Source: Azolla caroliniana (lineage: Eukaryota > Polypodiophyta). From it: DNA of 64,000 nt. The notes beneath the pieces were generated by a model. The model ran no database searches. It was given only the letters and a program-made list of their open reading frames with translations, and had not been told where the DNA came from. Where the stretch lies: the NCBI GenBank assembly GCA_043228905.1, contig JBHGNT010000018.1:9920001-9984000 (forward strand). The letters are read 5' to 3'. This document shows, one piece after another, positions 43,188-53,384 of this stretch (the first letter of the stretch is position 1; each line of letters opens with the position of its first letter). Position numbers and translations under genes: made by a program.

Positions 43188-44230
43188 TCTTCAAGGCGAA
43201 TTAGAAGAGGTATACATGGTACAACCACCCGACATCGAATCGCGTACTCATCCAAAAGTTGTGTGCCAATTCAAGAAGCCTCTCTATGGACTCAAGTAAG
43301 CACCGTGTGCTCTGCATTCGAAGATTACGCAATATTTTCATCAAATTGGCTTTCGAATGTTGAAATCCGACAACTCCCTCTACATACGAAACGACTCTAG
43401 AAACTCGATTGTCATCATCCTATACGTGGATGATCTGGTCATTGGAGAAGAAAGTTTAGTCGACATCAACAAAGTGAAATCCCTCCTCTCCAACAAATTC
43501 GAGATGACGGACATGAAGGAACATCACTTCCTAGGCATCGAAGTAATTCAAATTCCGACCGGCATTATGATCTCTCAACGGCATTACATTCTCAACTTAT
43601 TATACAGGTTCGGGATGACAGAGTGCAAATCTGTGTCAACCCCTCTCAATCGAAACCTCAAACTAGATGCCAACTCCGACATAGACAACTGCGAGCCGAC
43701 TCAATATCGACAACTGATTGGGAGCCTCATCTATCTCACAATCACGTGACCTAACCTCAACTACCCGGTCGGCCTCCTTAGCCAATTCATGCAAACTCCG
43801 GGAGATATCCATTTCGATTGCGCTAAGCGAGTATTACGATATGTGAGCGACACAATGGATTACAACATCCTTTACGCATCGACCACACCAATTCGACTCG
43901 AAGGATACACGGATGCTGACTGGGCTAGCTACAAAGCCAATCGACGATCAACCTCTGGTTTTGTCTTCTCCCTTGGCAGCGAAACAATTTCGTGGAGTAG
44001 CAAGAAGCAACCAACCGTAGCTCTTTCAAGTACGGAGGCCGAACACAGGGGTGCAACCGTAGCTACATGTGAAGTCGGGCGTTCCCATCAAGGATCTGAC
44101 TCCCATTTACTGCGACAACATGAGCAGTATATACCTGACTCGGAACCCGGTGTTCCACGCATGCACAAAGCATATCGAAGTGCACTACCACTTCATTTGA
44201 GAGCGTGTTCAGGTAGGAAATGTTGATCTT
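43188..44230 (+). pseudogene. pol: Copia-A RT (rest) and RNase H, 3' truncated
   Basis: Continues RT after the Copia-4 target site: QGELEEVYMVQPP, then the active site IILYVDDLVIGEE (about 43415-43455) and MISQRHYILNLLYRFGMTEC. RNase H has LEGYTDADWASYKAN and SSTEAEH. A frame change near 44070 is followed by YCDNMSSIYL and HTKHIEVHYHFI. Only three stops or shifts interrupt it, including TAA at 43297 and TGA at 43747. Sequence similarity ends near 44230 without the charged tail or LTR seen in other C1-like copies. Confidence 0.85.
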
Positions 44231-45232
44231 CTCACACATAATACACATCTCTTCCACCACACAAGAATCATATCTGATTCTTTACATGGGAATCATATAC
44301 GATTCTTTATAGGGTTAAACAAGACTGAAAAAAGCGAGTCAAGTGAGCCACTGGGATCGCGACTCCCACCTTTCGTCAAGCCCTAAAGGCAATGGGGTAT
44401 TCCCATGTCAGTCTGGTCTCCTTTCCATGATTGACTACCGATTTAGTCCACCTTTGTCCAAACTGCCACCGCATTGAACACTCTCCGTCGAGGAGAGGAT
44501 ACCCGAACCACCAAGAAGTCCACCACCAGAATGTCAAAAGAGTTTTCATTGAATAAACTCAAAAAAAAATCTCGTTCAAGATGAGAGAGGAAACCCAAAA
44601 CACACACCCAAACTCCCACGAAGAAGACACCTCGAAATATCTGAAGAAAAAACCCTAAAACCTCAACTCACATGAAAAAGAACCCAAACCCACAAGAAGA
44701 GGAAACCCTAACTGAATAGGAAGAAGAAGACCTAGACCTTCCTAACCAAGACAATGATGAGAGAGGAGAAACAAAACTGAAACCCTAAAACGAAATAGGA
44801 AGAAGAAGACCTAAAACCAAAACCCTAATCAAGAAGAGAGAGGAGAACCAAATGAAATTGTAGTCCTCCACTAAAAGAAGACCTCCCAAAGAAAGAAGAA
44901 GAAGAAGAAGAAGAAGAAGAACCTAAAGGACGAGGAAAACCACCAAACACTAGAGAAGGAGAAGGAGGAAATGAACACCCTAGATCTAAGTGGGCAACAT
45001 CCCAAATCTTAAAGAAAGAGAAGCCCTAGATCTACATGGTGCAGATCTACACCCTCCTAACTCAAAAATGGGCAACATCCTAAATCTTAAAGAAAGAGAA
45101 GCCCTAGATCTACATGGTGCACCCCCCTAACTCAAAATGGGGCGACCCCAAAATAAGCCCTAGTTTCCCCATTATATAGAGATGAGGAGGAACCTACTTT
45201 CAAAATTTCTTGTAATTATTGCCCCCTTCTTT
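44231..45232 (-). other. Purine-rich 1-kb stretch with TATA-like end, no gene
   Basis: The plus strand is rich in GAA and AAG, including a pure AAG run (about 44890-44922). On the minus strand it looks like a promoter plus long pyrimidine-rich leader: CTATATAATGGGG near 45175, then CT-rich sequence. No coding region follows. A relic LTR or 5' leader is possible. Confidence 0.35.
44992..45138 (+). repeat. Two-copy tandem duplication, about 70-78 bp
   Basis: GGGCAACATCC...CTAACTCAAAA occurs twice in tandem (44992-45069 and 45070-45138). The second copy lacks 8-9 bp (AGATCTACA). Confidence 0.85.
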
Positions 45233-45406
45233 CAAAAAGAAAGGGGAAATAAAGTAAGTTTCCTTTATTTGCGTTGGCAAAGACTCAAACTTTACACCAT
45301 TGAAAACACACTTAGGGGCCCTAACCACTAATCATTTATTATACACGCACACACACACATATGCTTGTGAAATGCATGTTCATTCCCCTTTTTCTCACTT
45401 TTTTTA
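45233..45406 (-). repeat. tRNA-type SINE-like module, left copy
   Basis: A direct partner of 48804-48982. On the minus strand a weak A box (GATTAGTGGTTAGG) and a B-box-like GTTTGAGTC lie at tRNA-like spacing, followed by a 3' part ending CCCCTTTCTTTTTG. It directly follows the 5S-derived module (45407-45597) in the same orientation, so the two could form one composite Pol III unit. Confidence 0.5.
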
Positions 45407-45597
45407 GGTTTGCCTTACGGCTTTGGAAGGAGCGTGGGTCGATATACAACTCGAATACTAAGCGTGACCACTCTTGATAGCAATGGGCCCTCTCGAACCC
45501 ATTATTACCGTGGATGTAACCAGGACTTCTTGGGAGGTTTCCCATCCCAATACTGTTTTGGCTCAAGCACGCTTAACTTGCAATGCTTGAAGCATCC
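45407..45597 (-). repeat. 5S-rRNA-derived module, left inverted arm
   Basis: On the minus strand, 45597-45512 resembles plant 5S rRNA from box A (AGTTAAGCGTGCTTGAGC) to box C and the 3' end (GATGGGAAACCTCCC, AAGTCCTGGTTACATCC). The 5' third is replaced by GGATGCTTCAAGCATTGCA. About 105 bp more of shared non-5S sequence follow. It is not an intact 5S gene. It resembles the 5S parts of Cassandra elements or 5S-type SINEs, but I see no LTR ends. Confidence 0.7.
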
Positions 45598-48500
45598 AAA
45601 CCACCACAAAACTCATGGCATGTGAGTTGCCAAGGTAGGTATTGCTATTTTTGTTAACCGATGGGTTGTAGTAAGGAGTGCGAGCAACTTTGCAATATGG
45701 TGGATAATGTAATAGAAAAAAAAAAGATTATGAGCACGAAGGTGAGAGAGAGAGAGAGAGAGAGAGAAACTCAAGAAATTTTCATTAAAAAGAAAGGAAA
45801 TACCTTATGCAACAAACTAGTTTCGCTCGCTTAGAGCTCATAGTGCAAAAGGTCATGCAAATACAAAAGGTGGTTTATATAGGATGTTGAGGATGGGGAA
45901 GGGAGGAGAAAGAGGGGAAGTGAATCAGTGATAGGGTGTGTAATTATAAGTACGAAAACAAAAGACGATAAGAAAGTGAAAATATAAGAAGGGAAAGGAA
46001 GGAAAAAAGAAAAGAAAAAGGAAATTAGTAAGAGGTGGTGGGGAGAGGGGTCGAGGGAAATGAGGGAAGAGAACATATAAAAAGGTAGTGAGAGATAGAG
46101 GGGAGGGGGGAGAAAAAAAGGGGAGAGAGAGAGAGAGAGAGAGAGAGAAGAATGAGTGATGATATAAAATAGTAGTAGGGGGGAGAGAGAGAGAAAGAGA
46201 GTATAGATTTTAGTGAGATATAAGGGAATGATAAGGGGGTACAAATAGGAGGGAAGGGGAAAGGGGAGATGTGTGAATAGTAAATAATAGTAAGGGGGAA
46301 GGAGAGAGGAACAAGGAAGGGGGATAGATTTAAATGAAGGGTGAGAAAATATGTTTATGGGGGCTTCAGGATATGTTGTAGTTGGGGATCTAATTGGGTA
46401 TCAGAGTGTAGGCTAGTGAGTATTTTCTTTGATAATTAATGTGGGGGTATGGTGAGTATATCTAAGTTTAAAGATAGTGGGTGGGGTGGTCTTTTAGTTT
46501 TTCTTTAAAGAGGAGAGTGTGTCTAAGGGAATATGGATTTCTAAAGTTCTTTAGAATAAACTACGTGGGATAACCTTGATCTCTAAGTCTCATAAAGAAT
46601 CTTTTTTGCATATTTAAATATCCTAGGGTTGTGCTTTCTCTAATCATATATCATTTTAGTTCATTCGAGATGAAATTATTTTTAACATGGAGAGGGTGAT
46701 TAGAGGAATAAGGGATGTATTGATATGCATTAAATGTTTTTTGAAAGCAATTAAAGTGAATCTATTATTATCTAAGTTAATCCATAAGCCTAAAAAGGGT
46801 AGTTTCGTGTAAGAAGTATGTATGGTTAGTTTGATAGAGTTTTGAGTAGTGTTACTATAGATATTTAGGTAATCGAAACGTTGGGTTTTAATACCAGTCC
46901 AGACACCAAAGGCATCATTAATATACCTAGTGAAATAGAAAAGGTGGGGTGATGGATTGGATTTAGACATGTGTAGACAACAAAAAAATTATTGCCCATG
47001 GTTGTTCCTTTTACCTGTCCATAAATCTAGTTGTTTAATTTTAGGAAGTGGTATTCTAAGGTGAGGGCGCTCTAAGGGTATAAATCAGATTAGTTTTTTG
47101 GTTCGAAAAATGAAAGTTCTAGTTTTGGTGGGATGTTAGGGTAAAGGGATTCAACATCAAAAGAAAAAATGAAACTATTGTGTGGTGTTATAAGTTGTTC
47201 TAAGGTTCAGACAAGGGAATGGGAGTCCTTAAGATACTATTTTTGACATAGAAGTATAGGGAGTTGACAGTGAAGCCATTTAAACGTTTGTTCAAATAAT
47301 GAACCATTATATGAGCAAATTGGTCTATAGCTAATGGGGTTTTATGTACTTTTGGTCGGAAGTACATATTAGGTATCGAGTAACCTTTCGGAGGTTTGTG
47401 TAGGATAAACTGTATTTCATGTAGTCGACTTAAGAGTTCTTCTAACGGGAGACTATTAACTTTTTTATATGTAGTGATGTCAGATAAATAGTCTAGGGCT
47501 TTATCTAGGTATGTTTTTCTATCGAGGACACAAACTCCAATGTTTTTGTCCGCTAGTAGGATGATTATTTATTTGTTTTTTCTAAGGCTATTTAGTGCTA
47601 TCTAGAGGTGTAGTGGTATTTTGGTATTTGGTAGTATATTATTATGGAGGTTTGTGGAGAGAGAGTTATTGTGTTTATGGAGTATAGACTCTAATGTGGA
47701 TACTTAGTAGGAGGGTTCCAATTCGGGTTGGATAGTTTGAAGGGATTAGAGGGAGGAGAGTCGAGGTCTTTAAAGAAATATTTAAGTCTCAAGGATCTAC
47801 TTAGGTTTTGGTATTCTTAAAGGATGGATTGGTTAGTGGGTGGGGGGCAGGGGGGTATAAACTTAAGTCTTAGGTTTAAAAGTTTGATTTCTAATTTACT
47901 AAGGGTGTAATTTGAAAGATTATGAATTTTACTTTTTACGATGGGGGTCGTGTCTATGGTGGGAGTAAGTGGTTTCCAAAACTTGTATCTAAGTCTTTTA
48001 GTACGTGATTTAGTGTAAGGGGTGAAGGGGAAATGAGAGTTTTCTCTACCTAGCTACATGTACGTATCACACGTTAAAGGGGGCCTATCTAGTATGTAAA
48101 AGAGATGTTTACAAGGGTGTAAGGCGTGCGTAAACCGTTCACTAATTCGTTTAGCACGCCTCACTACCTGTTTTTTGGTTTAGACGTATAAGTTGGAGTT
48201 TTAGTTAGGGGGTGACGGGGGGGTTTATAAGAGTTATGTGGGTTTGATTTACTATATGGGTGGGTGGTAGGGGCAGACGGGTTAAAATTAGGTAAAAGGG
48301 GAGGGGTATTAGATGTAAATAGGGAGGGGTTCTTATTCATATTATGTGAAAATAAGGGGTGAGTGGCATGTGTGGAATTATTAAGAAAGGAGAGGGGGGT
48401 ATGGAAGGAGTGTGTGAAAATATTGGGGGGGGTGGGGGTCATTACAAAAAGGGGGCATGGGGTTAAGTAGGGGAATATTGGAAACTAACGAGGGGTATAC

Positions 48501-48613
48501 AAAGAATTAGTAGAAAATGTGGGGGGAGGATTTTGAGAGTGAATGGGGTGTGGGTGTAGTGGCCATGAATAAGGAAAGGGTGTTGGGGTCTTGGTGTGGA
48601 AGAGGGATGGACT
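45598..48613 (-). mobile_element. Penelope-like element between inverted 5S modules
   Basis: The stretch between the two inverted 5S-derived arms holds a decayed Penelope-like reverse transcriptase on the minus strand. Its ends are not defined. GA microsatellites (45743-45767 and 46123-46149) lie downstream and a Pro/Thr/Ser-rich frame (48442-48164) upstream. I could not find a GIY-YIG endonuclease on either side. Whether the 5S arms belong to the element is open. Confidence 0.6.
46330..48185 (-). pseudogene. Penelope-like reverse transcriptase, decayed
   Basis: Reading the minus strand, conserved Penelope-type motifs appear in order. HNLSNYTLSKLEIKLLNL and LKFIP lie near 47870-47930, LLADKNIGVCVLD near 47521-47560 and MYFRPKVHKTPLA near 47330-47365. 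FSFDVESLYPNIP is at about 47125-47165 and RYINDAFGVWTG at about 46900-46937. SYTKLPFLGLWI follows near 46780-46830, then a thumb-like stretch FFMRLRDQGYPT near 46580. The order and the DVxSLYxNIP and RY-x-D-D signatures distinguish it from LTR-element RTs. The catalytic pair is N-D here (Asp to Asn). Several stops and at least two frameshifts (near 47225 and 46660) interrupt it. No intact protein can be made. Confidence 0.8.
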
Positions 48614-48802
48614 ATGCTTCAAGCATTGCAAGTTAAGCATGCTTGAGATAGAATAGTACTGGGATGGGTGACCTCCCAGGAAGTCTTGGTTACATCTATG
48701 GTAGTAATGGGTTCGCAGGGGCCCATTGCTATCAAGAGTGGACACGCTCCATATTCAAGCGGTATATCGACCCGCACTCCTTGCAAAGCCGTAATGCAAA
48801 CC
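48614..48802 (+). repeat. 5S-rRNA-derived module, right inverted arm
   Basis: Inverted partner of 45407-45597, roughly 85% alike by eye. Box A is AGTTAAGCATGCTTGAG, the intermediate element region TAGTACTGGGATG and box C GATGGGTGACCTCC (48623-48676). Box C is closer to plant 5S than in the left arm. It ends GTAATGCAAACC, matching GTAAGGCAAACC of the left arm. Confidence 0.7.
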
Positions 48803-48803
48803 C

Positions 48804-48982
48804 CAAAAAGAAAGGGGAAATAAAATAGTTCCTTTATTTGCGCTGGAAAAGACTCAAACTTTACACCATTCTAAACCCACTTAGTGGCAGTAACCACTAT
48901 GCCACTGACAATCATTTATTATACACACACATATGCTCATTCCCCTTGTGCATGTTCATTCCCTTTTTGCTCGCTTTTTCTC
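48804..48982 (-). repeat. tRNA-type SINE-like module, right copy
   Basis: On the minus strand, TGGCATAGTGG (48895-48905) fits a Pol III A box and GTTTGAGTC (48852-48860) a B box. The 3' part ends CCCCTTTCTTTTTGG. Same orientation as 45233-45406, but here the adjacent 5S module points the opposite way. Confidence 0.55.
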
Positions 48983-49974
48983 AGCGTTGCCAAAACTCTT
49001 CATGGCATTCACCCCCACCAAACCGCACATCCTCTAGTATGTGCCAAGAAAAGGGAAGAGGTGAGATTTCGGCAATGGTGATCAATTGTTCTCATTCAGC
49101 TTTCGGCTCAGGTGATGTTCAGTTCGCCAACTCTCAACTAGTGGCCTTGTAAGGCCCAGGCCGGATTGGCCCCGACCCTCCGAATAATATTGTTTGCCAG
49201 TTCTCGGGTCGTAGCCTCCGGTTCCTCATGTTTGGCTCCTTGCTGACCTCATCCTCGTTCAGGAGCTCCTCGCCTTCATCTTCGTCGTTGAGGTCGTTGA
49301 GTTCGAGTCTTCATTCCTTGTACTACTCCTAAATTGTCTTCGTTCCTCCACTTCGAACATGTCCCTTCATCCGATAATCGTGACCATCCGATCCATCATA
49401 AACTCCACTTGCTCTTCACATTGCCAACCGGTTGTCGTATCTCCCTTTCCTTTGCCTGAGCATAACCCTTCATGCACCGCGCATGTACCACCTCCATCCC
49501 GATCATCTCCCTTAGTCAACGCATTTCGACCCTTCATCACTCCTCTTATCACGCTCACCCTCCCAAGATCTCATCCAAATGCCGACGTTGACTATCCTTC
49601 GTAGTCCCTTTTTGCATGCTCGTCTCAAGGTCCTCGAATGACCACACCACACGCTTCCCCATTAGTCCATATTCATGGTGTTCTCCCGTGCTAGAATTGA
49701 CCACGTTCCTTTTGATATTCGAAGTAGTGTCCTCCTTCATGTTCGACATCGTTATATCAATATGCATAATACTTCAAGACGTGTAACACCAACAACCCCA
49801 AAAACCTCTCTTTCTGAATCATTTAATAGTGTACATATTGAGGTACACCAAAACCACACCATGAGCTCTCTTTATGGTTGTCAACTTAGTAATTTACACC
49901 ATAACATAGAATACATATAAATGAAAGTATCCCTTTCTCACACGCTCCTCCGAACCGGCCCTATAAATTTTACT
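48983..49974 (-). other. Unclassified stretch with a broken acidic ORF
   Basis: Minus-strand sequence from about 49767 to 49140 can be read as a Met-started, charged protein (GLMGKRVVWSFEDLETSMQ; LNDLNDEDEGEELLNEDEV; RPENWQTILFGGSGP) with several stops and frame changes. I recognise no domain. It may be remnant retroelement or DNA-transposon coding sequence. The rest (48983-49140 and 49770-49974) shows nothing recognisable. Confidence 0.3.
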
Positions 49975-50366
49975 TGAAATTAAGATAGACAATCCAAATA
50001 ACACAGATAGATGCTTGAACAGATTAGACCCACAAAGATAGATGTATTAATAGATTCAGATGCAATAGTTACACGACTCAAGGCCGGAGTTCTATTCTCA
50101 TACAGTGAGATAGATAACTGTAATCCTCTCTAGAATAGGGTATAACTCTCCCGTTATTCCTCTTGCCCTCCCTTCTAAGGATTCTGCTCCTCGTTTTATA
50201 GCTTCTGTCTTGGCGCGCTTCAGTCAATCCTTTCTTCTCGGCCTTCATTCTCGGTTGCACGTATTCCATTACCTTCCTCATTCTCGATTGTCATTTTTCA
50301 CCTACTTTACCTACTCGTATCCTTAGATTTGTTTCACATTGTATCCCTTTTGTCCCACAGATAACA
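49975..50366 (-). repeat. 3' LTR of Gypsy-3
   Basis: On the minus strand it starts TGTTATCTGTGGGAC and has a TATA box GCTATAAAACG (near 50205). The inner edge is firm because the preceding signature matches Gypsy-4. The outer edge near 49975 is approximate, set by similarity to the Gypsy-4 LTR (AAGATAGAC compared with AAGTTAGAC). Confidence 0.5.
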
Positions 50367-50933
50367 CATGGTACGCCCTTGGGATAGTGCCTCCGCACGT
50401 CGAACCCAAAACTGACAAGAATCGAAAGCGAAACAAGCTATGTTACAGTCATTCTTCTTCCAAAATGGCAAGGATGGCCTTGGGCTGTGGCTATGTTGGT
50501 GCTGGAGGTGGCTCTTCTTTTGTGAGCTTGTTGGCATGCAACTTGGCTGATATATCCAACGGTTGGTCTTGAGGCTTTGTCCTAGATTTGGGAATTGTTG
50601 CCTCCAGAAGTGGTTTAGTGATAGGTGCGTCCACTTGCTCGGTTTCCACTCTCGACCATGTTTCCTCGTCTTCTTTTGGTGTCGGTGCGGCTTCCTTGAT
50701 TACATTGGTCGTGATGCGTGTGCAATTGCTTCTTCTTCTTTTTCAGCGAGGAGGCGCTCTCGTTCATAGGCTTCCGCATCCAGTCTTATCAACATTAGAT
50801 CATCGTTGAATTCTTCAAGGAGGTTCCTGATGGCCATGGTGTGCGTGTTTCCCAGGGCTTGGTATTCGTCGGTGAGGTCTTCGCGGAGGATTTGGATGTT
50901 GCTTTTGTCCATCTTATAAAATCCGCGACCTTT
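50367..50933 (-). pseudogene. Gypsy-3 accessory ORF, C-terminal part
   Basis: Continues the accessory ORF after the LARD target site: FYKMDKSNIQILREDLTDEY, then NLLEEFNDDLMLIRLDAEAY and ERERLLAEKEEEAIAHASRP. It aligns with VYILDKESIEAIKEELADDF and RFEKYEREWRRQEVAKKTA of Gypsy-4 (63482-63955). The frame degrades near 50700, and Pro/Ser/Gln-rich fragments lead to the pre-LTR signature at about 50370-50415. The function is unknown; the composition suggests a helical, possibly oligomerising protein. Confidence 0.55.
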
Positions 50934-51356
50934 TGTTACCATACGAGATGTACGGGTGAACGATGTAATGTATGTGTAATGTTATACAATTATGAGTGTG
51001 AATGTAAGTGTGAGTGTGGTGGATACAAAGAGGTGTGAGTGAGTGACTAGGTGTGAATGCCCAAAGGGCTTGCACCCTTGTGTATCTACCCTTTTGTACC
51101 TATTTAACCCCTTATGGGGAATGAATGAATACAAGGATCATTTCTCTCTCTCTCTCTTCCCCCTTACGTTGAACCCCCTTGGGAGGGGGGTGGAGCCATT
51201 CTAGGCACCACCCCCCACCCCTCAATGCTTGTCTTGTTCTTCATATTCTCTCTCACCATCATAGCTTTTATCATCTCCACCATTACGCCATGTCTATCTT
51301 CATCATCAATCATCATCATAATAATATATTAACCATAACCCTAAAAGCATATAACT
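50934..51356 (+). repeat. 5' LTR of the LARD
   Basis: About 423 bp, ending near CATATAACT. It lacks about 25 bp near the start that the 3' LTR has (GATTGATAAGTGTCATAAG). A candidate promoter lies around CTATTTAACCCC (51098-51109). Confidence 0.85.
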
Positions 51357-51357
51357 C

Positions 51358-51385
51358 TTTTTGGCGACCACTATGGAGACCCCCT
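51358..51385 (+). promoter_or_regulatory. Primer-binding-site region of the LARD
   Basis: TTTTTGGCGACCACTATGG and following GAGACCCC resemble the TTTGGCG-type primer sites of many plant gypsy elements. The priming tRNA was not identified. Confidence 0.5.
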
Positions 51386-51422
51386 TTGGACACGAAGTTG
51401 AAGACTACTACGCACCAAAGAC

Positions 51423-51878
51423 ATGGCAATGACGAAATGTGCGAGAAATCAAATGGACGATGTGCGAGAAATAGTGATGTTGATTGGAAGTTGTCGAGGT
51501 CGAGGAATGCAACACGGTGATGTTGTGCGAGAGGATGTCGCAAAAGGATACGCAACAGACGTATATTCAAGTGTGTTTCCGAAAGTGGTTAGCAACAATG
51601 TGTATGTTTTCAAAAGCGTGGTGCAAGATGCACGGCTGGATAAACAGCGACGCAGAGGGAGGGAACCGGTGCCAGCACGATCGAAAAGAGAACCCACCAG
51701 GAGATTGCGGAGGAAGAAGCCATGTGTGGAGTGGATGCCGGCAGGATGTGCTAAGAATGCACAAGATATGGTTCCAAAAGAAGAAACGCGGATAGATTCG
51801 GAACCGGAATCAGAACCAGAACCCGAGTCGGTTAACACCGAAGGGTTGAAGAAGACGGAGATGGAGATGCAGACGTAG
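51423..51878 (+). CDS. Hypothetical ORF in the LARD
   Basis: A 151-codon open frame from ATG 51423. The protein is basic in its middle (DKQRRRGREPVPARSKREPT) and acidic at its end (DSEPESEPEPESV). It has no zinc knuckle, protease or capsid motif that I recognise. It starts 38 bp after the primer site, where gag would start, so it may be a gag relic or a chance frame in a purine-rich region. A second open frame (52027-52320) is of the same charged type. Sequence from about 52650 to 53010 is almost pure purine. Confidence 0.25.
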   Translation: MAMTKCARNQMDDVREIVMLIGSCRGRGMQHGDVVREDVAKGYATDVYSSVFPKVVSNNVYVFKSVVQDARLDKQRRRGREPVPARSKREPTRRLRRKKPCVEWMPAGCAKNAQDMVPKEETRIDSEPESEPEPESVNTEGLKKTEMEMQT

Positions 51879-53384
51879 ACCAGACATCAACCAACAACGC
51901 CGGAAAGATACGAACGGATGCACTAGACAAAGGCGATCAAAAAGACACAAGACATAGTAGGATGGGTCAAATGGGCCGAACAGGCGACTAGACAGACGGA
52001 CGGACCGGACACACGATTGAAAGACAATGGATAGACATCCGAACAAGCGGCCGAAACGCACAGAAGCAGCCAAAGTGGCCAGACAAGGGCGGAAGAGAAG
52101 TCGGTGTGGTTGGATAGGAGCGGAAGAGCAGTCAACTACATCCAGAATGGTGACACCGACTGAGATGGAGGAGAGGACGGAAAAGCGTCAGCTGGAGAGC
52201 GACCGAAGAGCCATCGAAGGGGCTAGCTGGAGTGGCCGAACGGTATCGGAATCAACGCAGCAGGACCGGACGGGCCAGACAAACGCACGAGGCCGGACAG
52301 CGGCCAAGACAGAGACCTAAAGAGCCGGAGACCTCTAAAAGCCATGGCCAAACCATAGGTTGAATAGCGGACGAGATGCAAGACGACCACCACGGAAGGA
52401 CAATGATAGATAGTGACAACGGGAAGCTGTTGTCGGACAGTCAGCCGGAATGAACGGGACTAAAAACAACGTCGAAGTCGCGGCACAGAGGCCTGACAGC
52501 ACATAGGCGGCCGGATGAAGTGGCGGTGCCCGGACGGGCCAAATAGAGATGGCAATGGCAACGACTGATAGTGATGGATGGCAACGATAGACAACTGATG
52601 ACGACAATGTTGGACATGCCACTGAGGGGCAGAGGAAGAACAGCAAACGACGCCGTACAAGGCAAGGATAAAGAGGAAACAAGCAAAAGACAATGAAAAA
52701 CAGAGAATAAGAAACAAGAAGAAATAGATCAAGAAGAGAAAGACAAAAGAAACATGGGTAGACAGAGAAGAGACAGAAGCAGAAGAAGGGCAAGAGAAGA
52801 AGCAGAGAAGGAAGAGGAAGGAAAAGCACCATTCGCAGTGGAAGAACAAAGAAAAGGAAAAGAAAGACGAGAAGATGACCCAAAGCTACCACCAAAACAA
52901 AAGAAGAGAAAGAGACGTTGAAGAAGAAGAAGAAGGAAGGAAGGAATCGGAGGAGACAGACAGATAGAAAGGAGGGAAACGACAGAAGTAAGAGAAAAGA
53001 GGGAAAAAGAGAATGATAAGGGGCATTCGAGGAGTTTTGAAAACTTGAGGGCATCCATAGAATCTCGAAAAACCTGATGGCATTGTCAAAATTTTAAAAA
53101 ATCAAAGGGCACCTACGGAATTTCGAAAACTCATGAACCTAAAAGAAATGGACGCGATCCACCCACAACTCACAAGATACAAAGAAGAACACACATACAC
53201 ACAACGTCTTTTTGACGACCCGAATGATGTTACCAAAGTTTGTGAGCCAACAGAACGACAATGTTCGTGTTGATGAAGTCGCTAACTGAAGGAGATGTTC
53301 GAGTCAAGCGCTCCGATCAAGGGAGTCGATAGTTGAGACGGCTGATGGAAGTTCCGGTCGAAGAAATATTATGATGAAGGCATG

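Larger units (their letters stand above)
16734..44230 (+). mobile_element. Copia-A, old Copia split by four nested insertions
   Basis: Pieces in order: 5' LTR 16734-17066, gag start to 17176, gag to integrase 29282-31523, connector/RT 37076-37763, RT/RNase H 43188-44230. Target duplications CAAGA, GAAGT and TCTTC flank the three direct inserts, and removing each insert lets the old coding sequence read on. The 3' end of RNase H and the 3' LTR are lost at about 44230. Confidence 0.8.

Noticed and set aside
45512-45597. Functional 5S rRNA gene
   Set aside because: Only box A to the 3' end resembles 5S; the 5' third is unrelated and box C is altered, so no normal 5S RNA could be made.
45410-45625. 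Plus-strand ORF with NQDFLGGFPSQY-type sequence as a protein gene
   Set aside because: It is the antisense translation of the 5S-rRNA-derived module; the mirror ORF at 48485-48745 has the same origin.
45831-46244. 137-codon Ser/Leu/Phe-rich minus-strand ORF
   Set aside because: It is the translation of GA-rich low-complexity DNA next to the Penelope-like element, with no domain.
46656-46970. Mitochondrial intron maturase or DIRS-type RT
   Set aside because: DVESLYPNIP, PKVHK and RYINDAF in this order fit Penelope-like RT; no maturase X domain or tyrosine recombinase was seen.
52335-53054. 239-codon minus-strand ORF rich in Ser, Phe and Leu as a membrane protein
   Set aside because: It is the complement of an almost pure purine stretch in the LARD; low complexity explains the open frame.
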